Below are positions 14,185 to 27,500 of a stretch of 64,000 bases of DNA, piece after piece. The translations under genes were made by a program, and so were the position numbers. Within the stretch, counting starts at the first letter, position 1. Each line of letters opens with the position of its first letter. The DNA is from Melanocharis versteri (lineage: Eukaryota > Chordata > Aves > Passeriformes > Melanocharitidae). The stretch covers positions 743,028 to 807,027 of the forward strand of contig VZTG01005248.1 of the NCBI GenBank assembly GCA_013397845.1, given 5' to 3'. The notes beneath the pieces are model-generated. The model was not told the origin of the DNA and did not search any database. It was given only the letters and a program-made list of their open reading frames with translations.

Positions 14185-14370
14185 TGCCGGCTGCAGTGCA
14201 GCATGTGGGCTTGGCTCCCGGCGCTCCATGGAGTCATCCGGAGAACGCACATTCACCATTTCAAGCTGGGACTCCTCGCCGAAGGCGGGTTTCCCAGCCG
14301 AGCCAGCTGCCTGCCCCGCAGCCAGGGCTGCGCATCCCCCGGCAGCTCCCCCCGCCCCGGCCCCTCAAGT
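14185..14370. promoter_or_regulatory. Small CpG-rich patch inside intron 1
   Basis: I count about 14 CpG dinucleotides in these 186 bases, in a GC-rich context preceded by a CT-rich tract, while the surrounding intron is CpG-poor. Three plus-strand frames are open through it (for example from ATG at 14,203), all without recognisable domains. It may be a weak alternative promoter, an enhancer or simply a GC-rich patch. It is below the usual length for a CpG island, so the call is tentative. Confidence 0.3.
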
Positions 14371-15558
14371 ACCAGTTTGTTCAGCTCAATTAAACAGCCC
14401 CTTGTCAGCGTGCCTGGGGAAAGGACGAGCTTTCCCTTCCAGTGAATGACACAGATGGAAGCTCCTGTATTTATTATGTTCAGGCTGGTTTCAGAAGGAC
14501 ATATGCCTCTATTTAGCCTGGTGACACCTTGACAGGCTTGAAATGATGTTTGGGGATTTTACTATCAGGAAATACTTGGTTTGTCTTCTTGATACCTTTG
14601 TTACAAAAAATTACTACGTGGTTCATGTAAATTAATCCAGACATACCAGAACTTCTAGTTAATCTATTGACATATTGATAAAAGATGATGATTTTTTAAA
14701 AGTGAGTTTTCACAGTACTTCTGAATTTTCGCTAAGGTCTCCTCTTGAGCCACCTGATAACACTTCCAGGTTTTAAGCTCCATTTCACCAATAAAGGGTA
14801 TTTAAAAATTATTTTAAATCAAATCCCAGCCACCCAGAAGACTCCATCTGACAGGTGCCTCGTGCTTGGCAATGCACCGTGCTGTAACCCTCCTGCTGCA
14901 GCACAGCAGCTCTGTCCTCATCTATTGTACTCAACCGTGAGAAACCTTCTTCCATCCTCCCTCCCCCTGACATGCTCAGGAGCCTGTTCCTCTTGACACT
15001 ATTGCCCCAGAGGAAAAAAATTACAAACATCGGCTTACTAGCTGGAAATGGTTTAAGTGTACTCCTCCTCCTTGCAGAGCTGGGAGTGAGGAGCTGAAAG
15101 GTGATGTGCATGAGAGTTCCTTTGATAAGAGGCCGACAAGGGACATGAACAAGATAATCAGGCCTTCAAACCAGACGTGCACATCTGGGACAACTATCTC
15201 CAGTTTCCATCTGACAAAAGAATAATCCTACTAACAGGAGTCTTTCACACCAGGTTAAGTGCCTCAGCAAAAGAAAAAATTAAATGAGCTTAACTCTCTG
15301 GCTCTTACTGGTGTCTGAAACACTGACTCATGCCATGCAGGAAGAGAGGGGAGGATTTTACACCAAGGGGTTATGTCATGGGTAAGTTAAATCCCAGTTT
15401 GGTCACTCTGGGACCTTTTGTAACTGTAGTAATTTTGGGTGCAAAAAATGTGGCCTCTCAGACACAATTGTGGAACTGCACATGAACCATCCAAAAAGCC
15501 AAGCCCTGCACACTGATCTCCAGCTTCCCATCGTGAGGAAGAGCAGGGCTGTCCCCAT

Positions 15559-15597
15559 ACCACACAGGGTAGGACTGTTCTCAACACCCTGTGTGGT
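15559..15597. other. Perfect 12-bp inverted repeat with 15-nt loop
   Basis: The arm ACCACACAGGGT (15,559-15,570) is followed 15 bases later by its exact reverse complement ACCCTGTGTGGT (15,586-15,597). A G-T wobble and three further C-G pairs can extend the stem after a small internal loop. Transcribed on either strand it would make a stable short hairpin, but the stem is shorter than a typical pre-miRNA. Confidence 0.8.
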
Positions 15598-18543
15598 GCA
15601 GGGTACCACAGACAGTGAGGACACCACCAAGGGCATGACACAACACCTCTTGCCCAGTGTTATGTCCAGCTACGGGAGCGTCCAGCTGGGCCTCTCACCA
15701 TGCTCCTGCATGGTGGACTCTGTGGGAGTGGTGAGCTGTCTGGCACAACAGCAGAAGTAAATTAAACATCTGTCCCCAGCTCATATTGGCAGGGAAGGAG
15801 GGATCAGCTTCCAGAGCGCAGACTGGGTCAGTCGGGAAATGTGCTAACTCCGAAAGAATGAGCAGCTCGGCTCCTGGTGGTTGATGTCAGCTGCTCCTGA
15901 CTTCTCTTGCCTCAGGTGAGTTGATTCATGTGTTTTATAGACATGAAAAATGCAGTATGAAAGATGCTATTGTTCCTTGAAGATCCCCACAGGATGCAGC
16001 TTCCACTCTGGTCCGGGTTTTGCCTCCTTACCCATAGTGCTGAACCACAATTTCTCAACCCAATACTGCCAGTTTTTGAGAAGATCAGGTCGAGCTCATT
16101 CCTTGACTGACCCTTATTTTCCTTCTCCTGAATCCAACTAACCACATCTCTGAGCACACAAGATCATGGGCAAAAAACTAACGCAGACCAGGCTTCTGCT
16201 TTCAACTCATTCCCTGATCTGGTTCTCCTTGCCTCTCCACCTTTGTTTCTTTCTCACCAGTCTGGTGTGGGTAATGAAGAGAGAATATGCATTTTGCCTC
16301 CAGCTAGAGTTTTTTTAGTTCAGATCAGCTGCCTCTGACTGGAGTAAACGATTCTGGTACAAGAATGAGATACAATGCACAGCAAACTGAAATAAGAACA
16401 ACCTCATGGTAAATTTACTGGCTGCTTCAAGGACAGACTCTACCCTGACCCTTTCTTGCCTGCAGCAGCTCTGGTGCTTGACATACTGCTGCTCTCCCAC
16501 AAAGAGCAAGACCATACATGCACCTACAGCTGCTCCAGAGGTTGATTTGGGGCTGAGACACGCAAACGTCTGTGCTGCTGGAGACAGCCAGGGTCCTCCA
16601 CAGTGACCTAGTGAAGATGACAGCTCCGCAGGAGGTCTGGCAGGACACTTTGTGCCTGGCTGGGACACCCCGCCAAGCCCGCATGGCAGCTGAAATCACC
16701 AACGTGCACTGCAGCCTTGCCGGAGGAAAGCCAGAATTTGGATGAAACCCATTAATACCAGCCTAGCAATTAACAACCCACAGCTCTCAGTACAAGAAAA
16801 TCAACTACTGCGCCATTTGAAGTGTAGCACATGTACATACATGAAAATACTCAAAGGGAGCTTCAAAAGATATGCTGGGGAGAGAAAGAGGAGGAGGAGC
16901 TGGAGAGGCTGAGCGCTGCCCAGAATAGGAGCCTACAGCAGTTTTTGTCTCGTTGCTTTTGCCAGTTGCCTTTCATAAACAATGTTTGGGAGAAAAAGCC
17001 TCCATAAATGTCAACAATTGCAGTTTATTAGATGATCCATGACCTATTTGTAAACCAACTAAATTTCTTAATTATATTTGCCTTTAGATGGTAAGAGCTA
17101 CACAAAAAATTGGTAGCTTTTGTGAAGCTATAAGGGAGCAAATTACCAGCTTCCGGCACCTTCCTAACAGCTCAGCAACTTTTGGCACAAGCTCATTCAA
17201 GGAGGAGTATGGAAAAAAGAATACGTTTGTGAGAAAGAATGTCTATCATCTGTTATTGCTGTATTTCTCCAAAGCAGAGCAAACAGCCGAGCTCAGGTAA
17301 AGCTCAGACACACAGAGCACACCTTCCGAGGGCACTGAAGAGGGATAAAATTCAGCTGGTTAACTTGTATAGACTAGCATTTAGAAGGTTTTAGCAATAT
17401 TTTAAAACATGCTAGGAGAAGCACATCAATCTGTCTCCACTGGACTAATGCTGGTTAGCTCAGGGGTCTTGCAGCCTTTCAAGGCTTGGCACCCAGGGGA
17501 GTTCTTCCTCCTTGCATCAGAGTCTACCTTTGCCAAGAGAAACTAAGCAAGTTCTTGGAGAAGCTGTTTCTGCAAGGGGTGACATGCTGCAGACCCAGGG
17601 ATCAATAGTACCACTGGGCAAGCCAGTGGCACCCTGCTCCTGATAAATTTTATTATTAGCCTATGTTTCTTATTCCTCATTTTATTCAATGCAGACTTAT
17701 TTTACAGGACACAGAGAATTAGCACTGAAAGACTTCTTAGAAGAAAAATTATTCAACTAAAACCTAAAAAATATTCCTGAGCTGACCTTCTGGCCCCAAA
17801 TTAAAGTTTACCTTACAAATTAAAGAATAATAAGACAAGCAAAATAATGCCTTCATAGAACATAGCAATTAAGCTATTTAAAACAATAGAAAGATGCACT
17901 GGACATAAATGAAGATGGGAACAGCAATGTAACACCCTTTCCTGTATAAAGGTAATTTCATTTGCCATCCCAGCTTATTTGGCTGATCATCGTAATTCTA
18001 CCATTTATAACAGCATGTAAAAAAGGATTTAAAAAAACACTTGCAGATTTTTCATCTAGTCCAGAGCACGCAGTTAATTACTATTAGGAGTTTCACTGCA
18101 TTCCTCCATTGCTGCTCACTCCCTGCCTCCAACACTCCCTGCCTGGGCTGCTTGGCTCCTTCACACTCCAGCACTGAACTGTGCAAACATGCCCCATGGA
18201 CAAGTGTCCCCAGGCAGGGCACAGGGCCACTGCAGCAGCAGCTCCCACTCCACGGCTCATCCATCCCCTGCCCCACGCCATGACAAATGCTGCCCCCCCA
18301 CAGACTCCTGAGCAACACCTCTTCGAAGAGTAAAAGGCAGACAGAAGAGTAGCTATATTGAAAAAAAAAGAATAAACAACTGGAAAAATCATTACAAGGT
18401 CTTGTACCCTACCGCACAACTTCAGAAACGCTGGAGAGGAGTCTCATTCTCCCTCTTGAATTAGAAGCTCCTTCCCAATTCAATTTACAGTAAATTCATA
18501 CTTCTAGATCTCCTCAAATAATTTTTTATTCCTTGAAAGATAT

Positions 18544-18566
18544 ACACACACACACACAAAAAAAAC
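18544..18566. repeat. (AC)7 microsatellite followed by a poly-A tract
   Basis: Seven AC dinucleotides (18,544-18,557) run directly into nine A residues. This is a simple sequence repeat and likely length-polymorphic. Confidence 0.9.
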
Positions 18567-19738
18567 GTCCATTAAAAATTTGGGGGTGAAATATTTACAA
18601 GACTTTTTTTTGACATGCTGAAAATCCCACTTGCTGCATTCTAACCTTTCAGCATTTTAAAAGGTCTTGTTGCAACCTGTTTGTGGTTCACCTCTGGTTG
18701 CTTGGGAAGCAGTAGCTAACGTGTACAAAATATAAGACTAGTGACTAACTCGCACAGGAACAAGTATCTTCAGGGCAGGAGCGAGCTATAGCCAAGCATC
18801 AGCCTTCAGAAACTGAGTCCCCCACCAGCAATCCATGCTAAGGAGCTCTTAGAAGAGTCAAGTGGCATTACCCTCTTCTCAAACCTGTTTTAAAAATGCA
18901 CTGGTTTGGGAGCTGATTGATGTTCAAAGTGTTCCCCAAAGCTTTTCTCTCCTTCCTCCGTGCTCAGCTCTGTGAAGCTCATGGAGTCACCAGAGATGTG
19001 ATTGCAAACATGGACGGAAGAATGGCCAGGATTCTCACTTCTGTCATGAACAGGGTACTTTTACCAGCTTTATTTCCTTTTCTCTGCTCTATACATGGCA
19101 AATGGCCTTTCCAGTAAAGCCTTTATTTGTGAAGGGTGGAGACATTTGTTTTTACAGTGCTTACAGACTATTTCAAAAACATTTCTTGCTTTCTGGCGTT
19201 ATGTTGTGTAAATAGAGAGAAAGGATTTGCCTATCACTGCTTGACTTCAGCTGTTAGCAAGTTATCCACACCTTCACTAAGCCTTTTGTGAAGAAAATGA
19301 TAAAAAATTATTACTATCCAAACAACCACCTGATTACTATTTGAGCTCTTGTGTTCTACTAAGCTTGTGTTCACCCACCTGAGAGGCCTCTCAGAGAGTA
19401 TAGGGATCAAGGGATTTTTTTAGGCAGGTAACACTCCAAACTAGCCACAGAAAGTACATATCTCTGCTTTGAAAGGAAAAAGCAGAAAGCTGTCAGCACT
19501 GGCTCTGCTGATGTCGTTGCAGCTGCACCATGAGGGATCACACCTAGTGAAATCCCTTTGCACAACCCATAGGTTTACTGCAGTCAGAACTGACACAGAT
19601 TTCTGTGTATGTGTAAAGGGGTATCTATCAGGAGCTGCCCCTCCAGCCGTGGGTGCAGAAGTCACCCCAGTGCTTTGCGACACTTTAGACTTGTCACCAC
19701 ATGCCATGAAATAATATAAATTTACTCAAAAGCAGAGC

Positions 19739-19763
19739 TGAGAGATCTTGATAAGATCTCTCA
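19739..19763. other. Perfect 11-bp inverted repeat with 3-nt loop
   Basis: The arm TGAGAGATCTT (19,739-19,749), the loop GAT and the arm AAGATCTCTCA (19,753-19,763) are exact reverse complements. They are followed directly by the near-palindromic ATATGATATGA. This is the tightest hairpin I noticed in the intron. There is no U-tract or gene context that would give it a known role. Confidence 0.85.
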
Positions 19764-21879
19764 TATGATATGAGACCTCCGTAGAAAGGACAAGTTTATT
19801 CGCAACTTTTGGGAGGAGTGTTAGAAGACCCCTGAAGAATAAAACCACATAGGTTCAGTGCACATTTCCAGGCAAGCCCACCCAGCTGCGAGCATGTGTA
19901 CAGAGCTGTTGCAAAGCAAGGGAGCAGCAGAGCTCGAGCAGAGCAGCTTCACACCATGCTCCACGCACTATGGATGAAAGACTCAGGCCACCAAAACCCA
20001 CTCAAATCTGTTTGGAGAAGAGCTGGTTGTTTCGTAGCAAGACAAAAGAAACTAGTATCTTTTTATCTGTGTATTTGAACTCTGCCCAGAAGTAAAACAC
20101 TGTCCTCACCCCCGAAGATGCCAACCTGACATAACTCCATTGATTTTGCTGAGGCTTACAGGGCTATTACTGAAGAGAGAACTTGGCATCCCTGGTTCCA
20201 GCAGCTCTCTGAGTCTCAAGCAAATGCTCAAATAGTAATACATGTGCCCTGGGCATATGAGAACAATCCGGAACACCCATCCCAGCAAGACCCATCCCAA
20301 AATTGCCTCTACAGTTCAAATCAAGATTTGCATGTGGTCTAGCCTATTCGGTCTGGCGCCCCGTGAAGGCTGCACCCCCTGGTTCCCAGCCCTTGGCAGG
20401 CTGCAGGCTGCCAAATTCAGGTTTCATTGTCCCTGCATGCTGCTCATTCCTTTTGGCAATGCTCGTTCCTTTTGAAATGTATGTAGAATGAAATGTATGA
20501 AAAGAAGGGGAAAAACCTAGGGATAACATGTCTCTAATATTTCCATTAACTGAGTTTATCTAACATAGGCTTCTTTTCCTGATCCAGCCACAAAGGGAAA
20601 ACACAGGAACATGCTCCTGCTCCCTAACAGCCACCACAGAACCAGCACTGAGTGAATGCAACAGATTCCATAGGCTCCCATTATCCCTATTAAAAACCTG
20701 TCCTGTGACAAGGACAGTGAAAATTTTTGGAGGCCATAAATGTCTGCTTCATTAAGCAGCAAAGGCCTTGGCTTGAGCTTCACAGGGAGCAATAGGCTGC
20801 TGGGACTGACTTAAGGGTCTGCATCTAATGTGTGTCCATGTGTACAGAAGAGGGAACAAAGTCTTGAAGAGGGAACAGTGCCTCTTATCATACCACTATT
20901 TCCTCAGTATCTGTGTGCACTGCCTGAACACCCTCCTCATGTAGGTAAGCAATAGAAATGTCCCCAAACAGATGCAGCCTGCAGAGCTTCCCTTCTTTGT
21001 GTCAGGTCCAACTGCTTGGTGTAATATGAAAAACTGTATTGCATATTGTAGACATGAAGCTGGTCTATTCACAAAAGCTTTTTCAAATCTGAAAAATAAA
21101 AGCATTTTTCATACTGTCTTTAATTGCCTGTAGTATTTGCTGTATGAAGTGGTAACAGTACAGCAATGCTCCTGCAGCTGTCCTATGCAAAAGCTGGAGG
21201 CAAATGAATTCATGTTGAGGAGACCCAAAAACCAAAATGGTAGAAAACACTTTGATTCTTCATTGCAAACATTTTAGATTCAATATATCAATTTTCTTCA
21301 AGCCGTATCTTTGCTATCCCATCTTTAAATTCATATCAAAATCATATAAACAAAAATAAACCATGATCAGTCTGAATGACAGCAAAGTTGCACACTGACA
21401 GCCTACAGTATCTCCATTTATTTCTACATGCAAATTCTGAGTCAATGCACCTTAAAACCAAGTTTACAAGTTTTCAGAATTATGTAAATACATAATTTGG
21501 AGGATGGCCATACTGAAGTCACCTGTGACAGAATTTACTATGTTGACACTGACTGAGGACTATTTATTCAGCTCTACATATGATCCCCAAATAGACACCT
21601 CTATCACAGTCTTAGAAAAAATGCCAAAGTGAATGGAGATGTAGCTGATCCAGCACCCTCTGACACCTGGAGCCTCTCGCTGCCCCCAAATCTCTGCTGC
21701 AGCAGCTTCTCCTGGGTTAAAAAAGGATACTTCAGTCCTTTTATTTTTGTTTCCTTGTGGAGAGTCCATAATAGCAATTTCAGTGGCTGCCAAAATACAG
21801 AGGCCAGTTCTGTGTTCTGGACTAGTCTCCATTAGTTTGGGGCTGAGTGCTGCCAGGCATGCTCCACAGAGGCCACTGA

Positions 21880-22210
21880 ATAAAGGCCACTGAATTAATT
21901 GTTCTATTAGAAAACAACATGCATAATCTGTTTAATTTTTCATTATTCAAGTACTAACTGTAAAACAACTGAAAGACCAATTATTTTCAATTACTTTGAT
22001 ACTCTAGAAACCCCTAAAAAAAAAAAGACAATGAAGTGAAAATTGATTAGCAAGCAAAAAGAATAAACTTTAGATTCTATTGTTTGCCGCAGAGAGAGAA
22101 TTGCAATTATGTGAATGCATTTTAATTTGTATCCATTTGCATAATAATTTAGGTGCATTAATTTATTTTTTTCACCAAGTGTTATTATACTGTGTTTTAA
22201 GTCTTTAATG
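21880..22210. promoter_or_regulatory. AT-rich stretch dense in homeodomain/POU-type sites, candidate enhancer
   Basis: It contains many TAAT/ATTA cores, a perfect POU octamer ATTTGCAT (22,135-22,142), and mixed motifs such as TTGCAATTATG and GCATTAATTTA. Long AT-rich segments without simple repeats and with such clusters are typical of conserved non-coding enhancers near developmental genes. Conservation cannot be seen from one sequence, so this is inference. Confidence 0.25.
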
Positions 22211-24366
22211 GAAATGCAATGGAAAAACTGATTGTCAAGATCAAAAATAAGAGAAGGAATTCAAACTGGCATGATATCAATAGAAGTCTTAATCCAGTTC
22301 CTAATGAAAACAATAGGAGTTTTGGCATTCGCTATAATGGAAGCCGATCTGAGCCTAAGTGTCTGTGTTTTGGGACTTTGCACAATTTCCCCTCGCTTTC
22401 AACTTTAATGATACCATTCCACACATCCAGTTTTTCCCTTGTGAATTCACACTTCCACAGGAAAATATCAGCGTGTTTCACCTGTGGACTTGAGTTCTGG
22501 TGAGCAGCTAGAACATTAAGATCACAAGACAAATGCTATTCTCACAGATGCCAACATGAAATAATCCCAGTGGTTCTGACGAGGTTTACACTACTCTGAC
22601 TGTAAACAGACACATGTATGTATACTGAAAAAAGACAAATGCTTTCCCTCTCTTAAAGTATGAAATCTCAAACTTCTGAAATTGAATGTTTCTGGACTTG
22701 GTTGTTTTTTTTTTCTTTTTCCCCAACTCCTTCATTTTAAGGAAGCTCCACTTTCACACTTGAAGGTGGACTATTTCCATCTGCAGAGACTGAATATGAT
22801 AATTTTTCATGTATTGGAATTGGATTCTTTGTTTCCTGGGGGGGTTTCAGCGTTGAGTTATTTTAACTCAAAGGAACTTTGTTCACTATTTTCCATCTAT
22901 TTCAAATGCTGCTAAGTAATTATATGACAATACAAGCGATTTCTCACTCGACACTCTCTTTACAGAACCAAAAAATCCCAATATATGACTATATATTACA
23001 TAGACATACGCACACATAGGTAAATATATAACACACTCACATGGAATGAGGACAAACACTGACAATGAATGAGTGTCATATCTTTCAAGCAGTGACTTTA
23101 ACTCCTGTGTCCTTCACATCCTGGGAAACACAACAAGTTCCCCAAGACACAGCATGTATTCTTCCCCTCCCACTCTCCCCTTTCACATATTCCCTCTCTG
23201 AGTAAAGCTGTGAACAGGAATCTTTATACCTTGAGAGACAGACATTTTGCCAGATCCAGGACACCAGGTATTTCTCACCCAGGAGGGCTGGGAGGGAACT
23301 CTGGGGCAGTCAGGAAAGGAAAACTTTTCAGTTGAAGTAAGAGTGTCCAACCCCAGCAGCTTCCCACAACCTTTCTCCTTTCCCTCCCAATCCTCCAGTT
23401 CTCACCCCCTCACCCTGCTTTGCTTCAGAGCCAGTTCCTGACTCTGCCCATGGTTCCCAATTGAAGGAAGTCAGAATGAGACTGACTTGTGTCTAAAAGA
23501 AAATGCACTTTATTTCTTTCAGAATATAAACTCAAAGGCCCTGGGACTTCACCTTCTGGAGGCTCTGTACATCCAACTCTCCTCCCTTCAGGGCCAGACT
23601 GCTGCTTCTCTCCCGATTCAGTAAGCAGCAAAGGTTTTCACTATGTTATTCAATACCACTTTTGTGAACCAGAACAAAATACACTACTTGATTTCTTTTA
23701 AAGAGGCTTTATCGTGACCCAGGGATGGAAACATTTCACACGTGTGTTTGTACAAAGTAGTCCATCACAAACTTCAAAAGACTGTCACACAGAAAACTGT
23801 GTACCTAAAAAGAGACAAGTCTTCACAGCAGGGTTATCTTTAAAGCCAAAGTAGCAGTTGTGCTACTTAGTGTTCTGGTTCAAGCCTGAAAGACGCAAAA
23901 TAAAGCTTTCAGCCTTTTAAGTGGCTCCTCTTCTGTTTATACAGAGAATAAACTTCCATAAATATCTTTAGCACATCTGCCCTAGTGCTTACTTTTAATT
24001 AGTCTAATTCTCAAACACCTCCTTAGGCAAAATTTTCACATGCTAAGGGCCCGACATAATGTGCTTTCATATAGGCAAAGTCCTGTCTTTCTGCCTGGAC
24101 AAAACTGCTGGGAAGAGAAAGGAGACGTGTCCAAGAAAACCTAGAAATGTAGATAATTTTTACAGAATTCATAAGTAAATTTAAAGTACTTGCTACCTAT
24201 CTGACTTGCCAATGCTTTTTGAAAGAGAGTGAAATTGAGAGAGCACTTGACATACTTTTACAACTACCGTATTTAAATTAGAGAATTTCTACTACACAAT
24301 ATATGCTGCAGAATAAAAACAAGGTTTAAATGCAAGGTTTCTGCTGTGAAAAACTCGAGAACATAC

Positions 24367-24389
24367 AATCAGTTGTCGAGCAACTGATT
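24367..24389. other. Perfect 9-bp inverted repeat with 5-nt loop
   Basis: AATCAGTTG (24,367-24,375), the loop TCGAG and CAACTGATT (24,381-24,389) are exact reverse complements. No associated gene or repeat element is evident. Confidence 0.8.
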
Positions 24390-24489
24390 TTGGATTTAAT
24401 AAAAGGGGAATCTCAGTCAAGTATGCTGTTTTCTTTCTCTCAGCAGCACAGAAAGGAAGTTCTTCATTCACCAAGACAGCCCATCAATA

Positions 24490-24560
24490 AACTTAAATCC
24501 TAGGTTGGAGAAGACCATTGTTACGAACACAAAGATAAAGACCTCCCGGACTGAACAAAG
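24490..24560 (-). mobile_element. Possible truncated CR1 retrotransposon tail
   Basis: The stretch AATCCTAGGTTGGAGAAGACC resembles the conserved 3' end of sauropsid CR1 LINEs (reverse orientation AATCA-TAGGTTGGAAAAGACC, from memory). Only about 25-40 bases look related and the ATTCTATG-type terminal microsatellite is absent. It is either a very old fragment or a coincidence. Confidence 0.25.
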
Positions 24561-27500
24561 TACCCAACATTTTGACATATTAAGCTTTCACAGTCTTAAT
24601 ATCTTTTCTGAAAGTAAATCTCTCCTTTATACACTTTTCCCCATTATTGCATTATCAAAATTAACACTCAAGTAAATAATGCCTGTGGATTTAAGCAGAC
24701 GTGCACCTTTCCAGTATGCAAAGCTGTCATTATTCCTATTTTGGGCTTCAACAACCCCATGTAAAATAACTTTCTGAACTTATACAGCCAGTAATTGTTT
24801 AAAGTCTTGTGTCTCTTTTCTGGTGGAACAATGATAAATCATCAGACGTTAGCTCACACCTTTCTGCCTGATCACTTCCCAAAGCTAAGAATGCATGGAA
24901 TTGCGTTCCCCCAAAACACCCAACAATGCCAAGAATGCATTGCTCCTGCCCAAAGGTTTATAAAAGCAGCACAAAAAGTAAAAAACAGAGGGCTAATATT
25001 TTGATTTGAAGACAATGAGTGGTGACCAAAGGAGACAGTTACATTGCCTCACATGCCACAGCTGGGAAACTGATACATGGCTCTAACTGTATAACATATC
25101 CCATGTGTGGCTACTTCAGTTCTTAAATATCTATCTACATATCTGACACAGAAAGTTTACAAACCTCCTTATTAAACACTTTTCTGTTAATCTACTCCTC
25201 TGGTCCTAAAAACCTTCACACCCCTAAGGAATCTCACTGCAAGGCCTAAAGTGTGAGGAGCTAGGACCTGTGCCAGAGGAGCCACCTCAGGTCCACCCTG
25301 GTAAGAGTTTCTCCTCAGAGTCGCTCTGCAGTGGCCTCTGGTCTCGGTCTGAGTGGACAAACATGATGAAGTAAGTAAGGCTTGTATGATCAAGCTGGTA
25401 CTTGAAGCAGCATAAACCAAGCTCTTTTACAGCCGTATTTTTTGAAGCAGCAAGGTGGTCACTAGGATGAGAAGTCAAACAGTGTTTTTCCTCCAAGCAG
25501 CTCCCACTGGCACTGCAGGAGAAACGGGCATCTACTTGAGGAGCTGCCCCAAGCCGCCCCAGGCCATCCATCTGCCAGAGCAACATGTTCCGCAAGAACT
25601 TTCATAGTTTTCACTCATCATCTTCAACTGAAAACACTTACTCATCAAAACAGAAAAATACATTGATGAAAGAGTTCTCTCTTAATAATTGAAAGCGGTA
25701 CATGGCACACCATTAAAAACTTCATATAATTTCCTTTATTATGTTGTTCAAATAATCCTGTTTCAATAGATGTAAGTTTTAAAAGGGAATTAATAGATTA
25801 ATACTTTTTCTGTTTAACAGAGAGGGATTCCTGCTGTGAAGGGGAACATGTCCTTCCATTGTCTTCTACTTTTCAACATTTCAGTGCTGCCTGACACAGA
25901 GTCCTCACCCAACATTTTGGAGAGGGCAAAAGTAATGAAATAAGAAATCTGTTTCCCTTATTTAGAAACAAGAACAACCCAAGATATTTCTGTGGCACAA
26001 GGAATGAATCTTCTGCATGACAGCTGCACTGTGCAGAGGGTACAGTAGACTTGGTGTCTGCTGTATTCCAGCAACCTTACATTCAAATTTGGTAATATAT
26101 AGTGCAAAGCAAACATACCAACACAGCATATGAATCCAATCACATCTGCAGGTCAGGCAGTAAATCATCTGAGCAGATGTTATAGAGTTAACTAGGACTA
26201 CACTTTTCCTCTGAATTTCTCTGAATACCAAGGTAAGACCCCAGTGAAAATGCTATCCAAAAGGGCATAGCCTCTATAGGCATTTATGGCCCACAGTACT
26301 GCAGATTTTCCAAGAATTAAACAAAATTACTGAGCTGGTATTTATGAATAAAGAGACCACAGATTATGGACTTCCCTAGTCACACAAATTTTTCAGACAA
26401 TGAACAAAACTATTCACTGTGTAACCCTCAGGATGTGTGACTTGGGAAGCAAAGGCGACTCTGGTGCTGGAGACCTAATGGCTGTCCCTGCCCTTCCTGG
26501 GCTCACATCCTGCCCTAGCACTGCCAGGCACCCTTTCCTCACCATGGCACGTGCTGCAAGGCTGGCTGCAATAGTCAAGTGGAGAAGGCAAGACAGGCAA
26601 CCCGGTTTAGTCTGCAAACCAGAAAGGACTCAGTGGGGGAAGGAGGCAGATCCTGATTCCACACCCCATGAAACCAACGCCTAAATTATTAGAAGACAAA
26701 TTGTTAAAAGTTGTAGGCTTATCCTGTTGCTTTAAATCTTTTCAGTGCACCAAATGAATTACATTAATGAAGCAACCCACGTGTAATTTGTTATTTTTTT
26801 AAGGACAGAGCACACTTCCCTCCCAGGCCAAAACCTTCACCTTATAATCCTCATTCTTCTCTCTCCCAGGTTCACTTTCTGTGGCCCTCCCAACCCAAGG
26901 TCAGTGTAATTGCCACACCAAGGCTACATGCAGTGCACCCGGAGCATCCTGGTCAGAGCCAGTGTAGGTGAGCACACACAAAGATCTCCTGCTTCCCTGG
27001 CTTCCAACTTCGAAATCATCAGATGAGAAGATGCTCCTTCAGAGTCAGAAGCTGAGAACCCCATTCTACAACTTTATAGAGACAAATGATAGAGAAATCT
27101 ATGGGGCAGCAATACACCTTTCAAACAAAAACCCTAAAACACCCAACAAAGAGCAACCAAACAAAATCAAGAAAACCCCACGAGCAACAAGTGGATTCTC
27201 ATCTGCCTGATGAGAATAAACTGTACAGCATGTATCTCCTCCTTCGAGCTACCTGCAAACACAACATACTGACACGAGTTTTGTCATCAGAGATTCTTGC
27301 CACTCCCTCTGAAAGAAAATCTGATAAAAGGTGCTTAGTGCATTAAATGTAAACAGATTTGAAAGGAGAATTTTGCTAATAAAGTCTCTACTGATTAGTG
27401 TCCAGTTAAGATCCCCAAAAGTAAGGTGTGCTTGCAGACTGTTGGTCTCCCTCATTAGAGTACATACTCTGCTCTTCTGTTACAAATCTCTTCAGATCCT

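Larger units (their letters stand above)
14371..24489. other. Intronic, no gene recognised
   Basis: Average to AT-rich DNA. It contains perfect inverted repeats (15,559-15,597; 19,739-19,763; 24,367-24,389), a short AC repeat (18,544-18,557) and an AT-rich homeobox-site-rich stretch (21,880-22,210), listed separately. Open frames rarely exceed 100 codons and none is recognisable. Confidence 0.6.
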
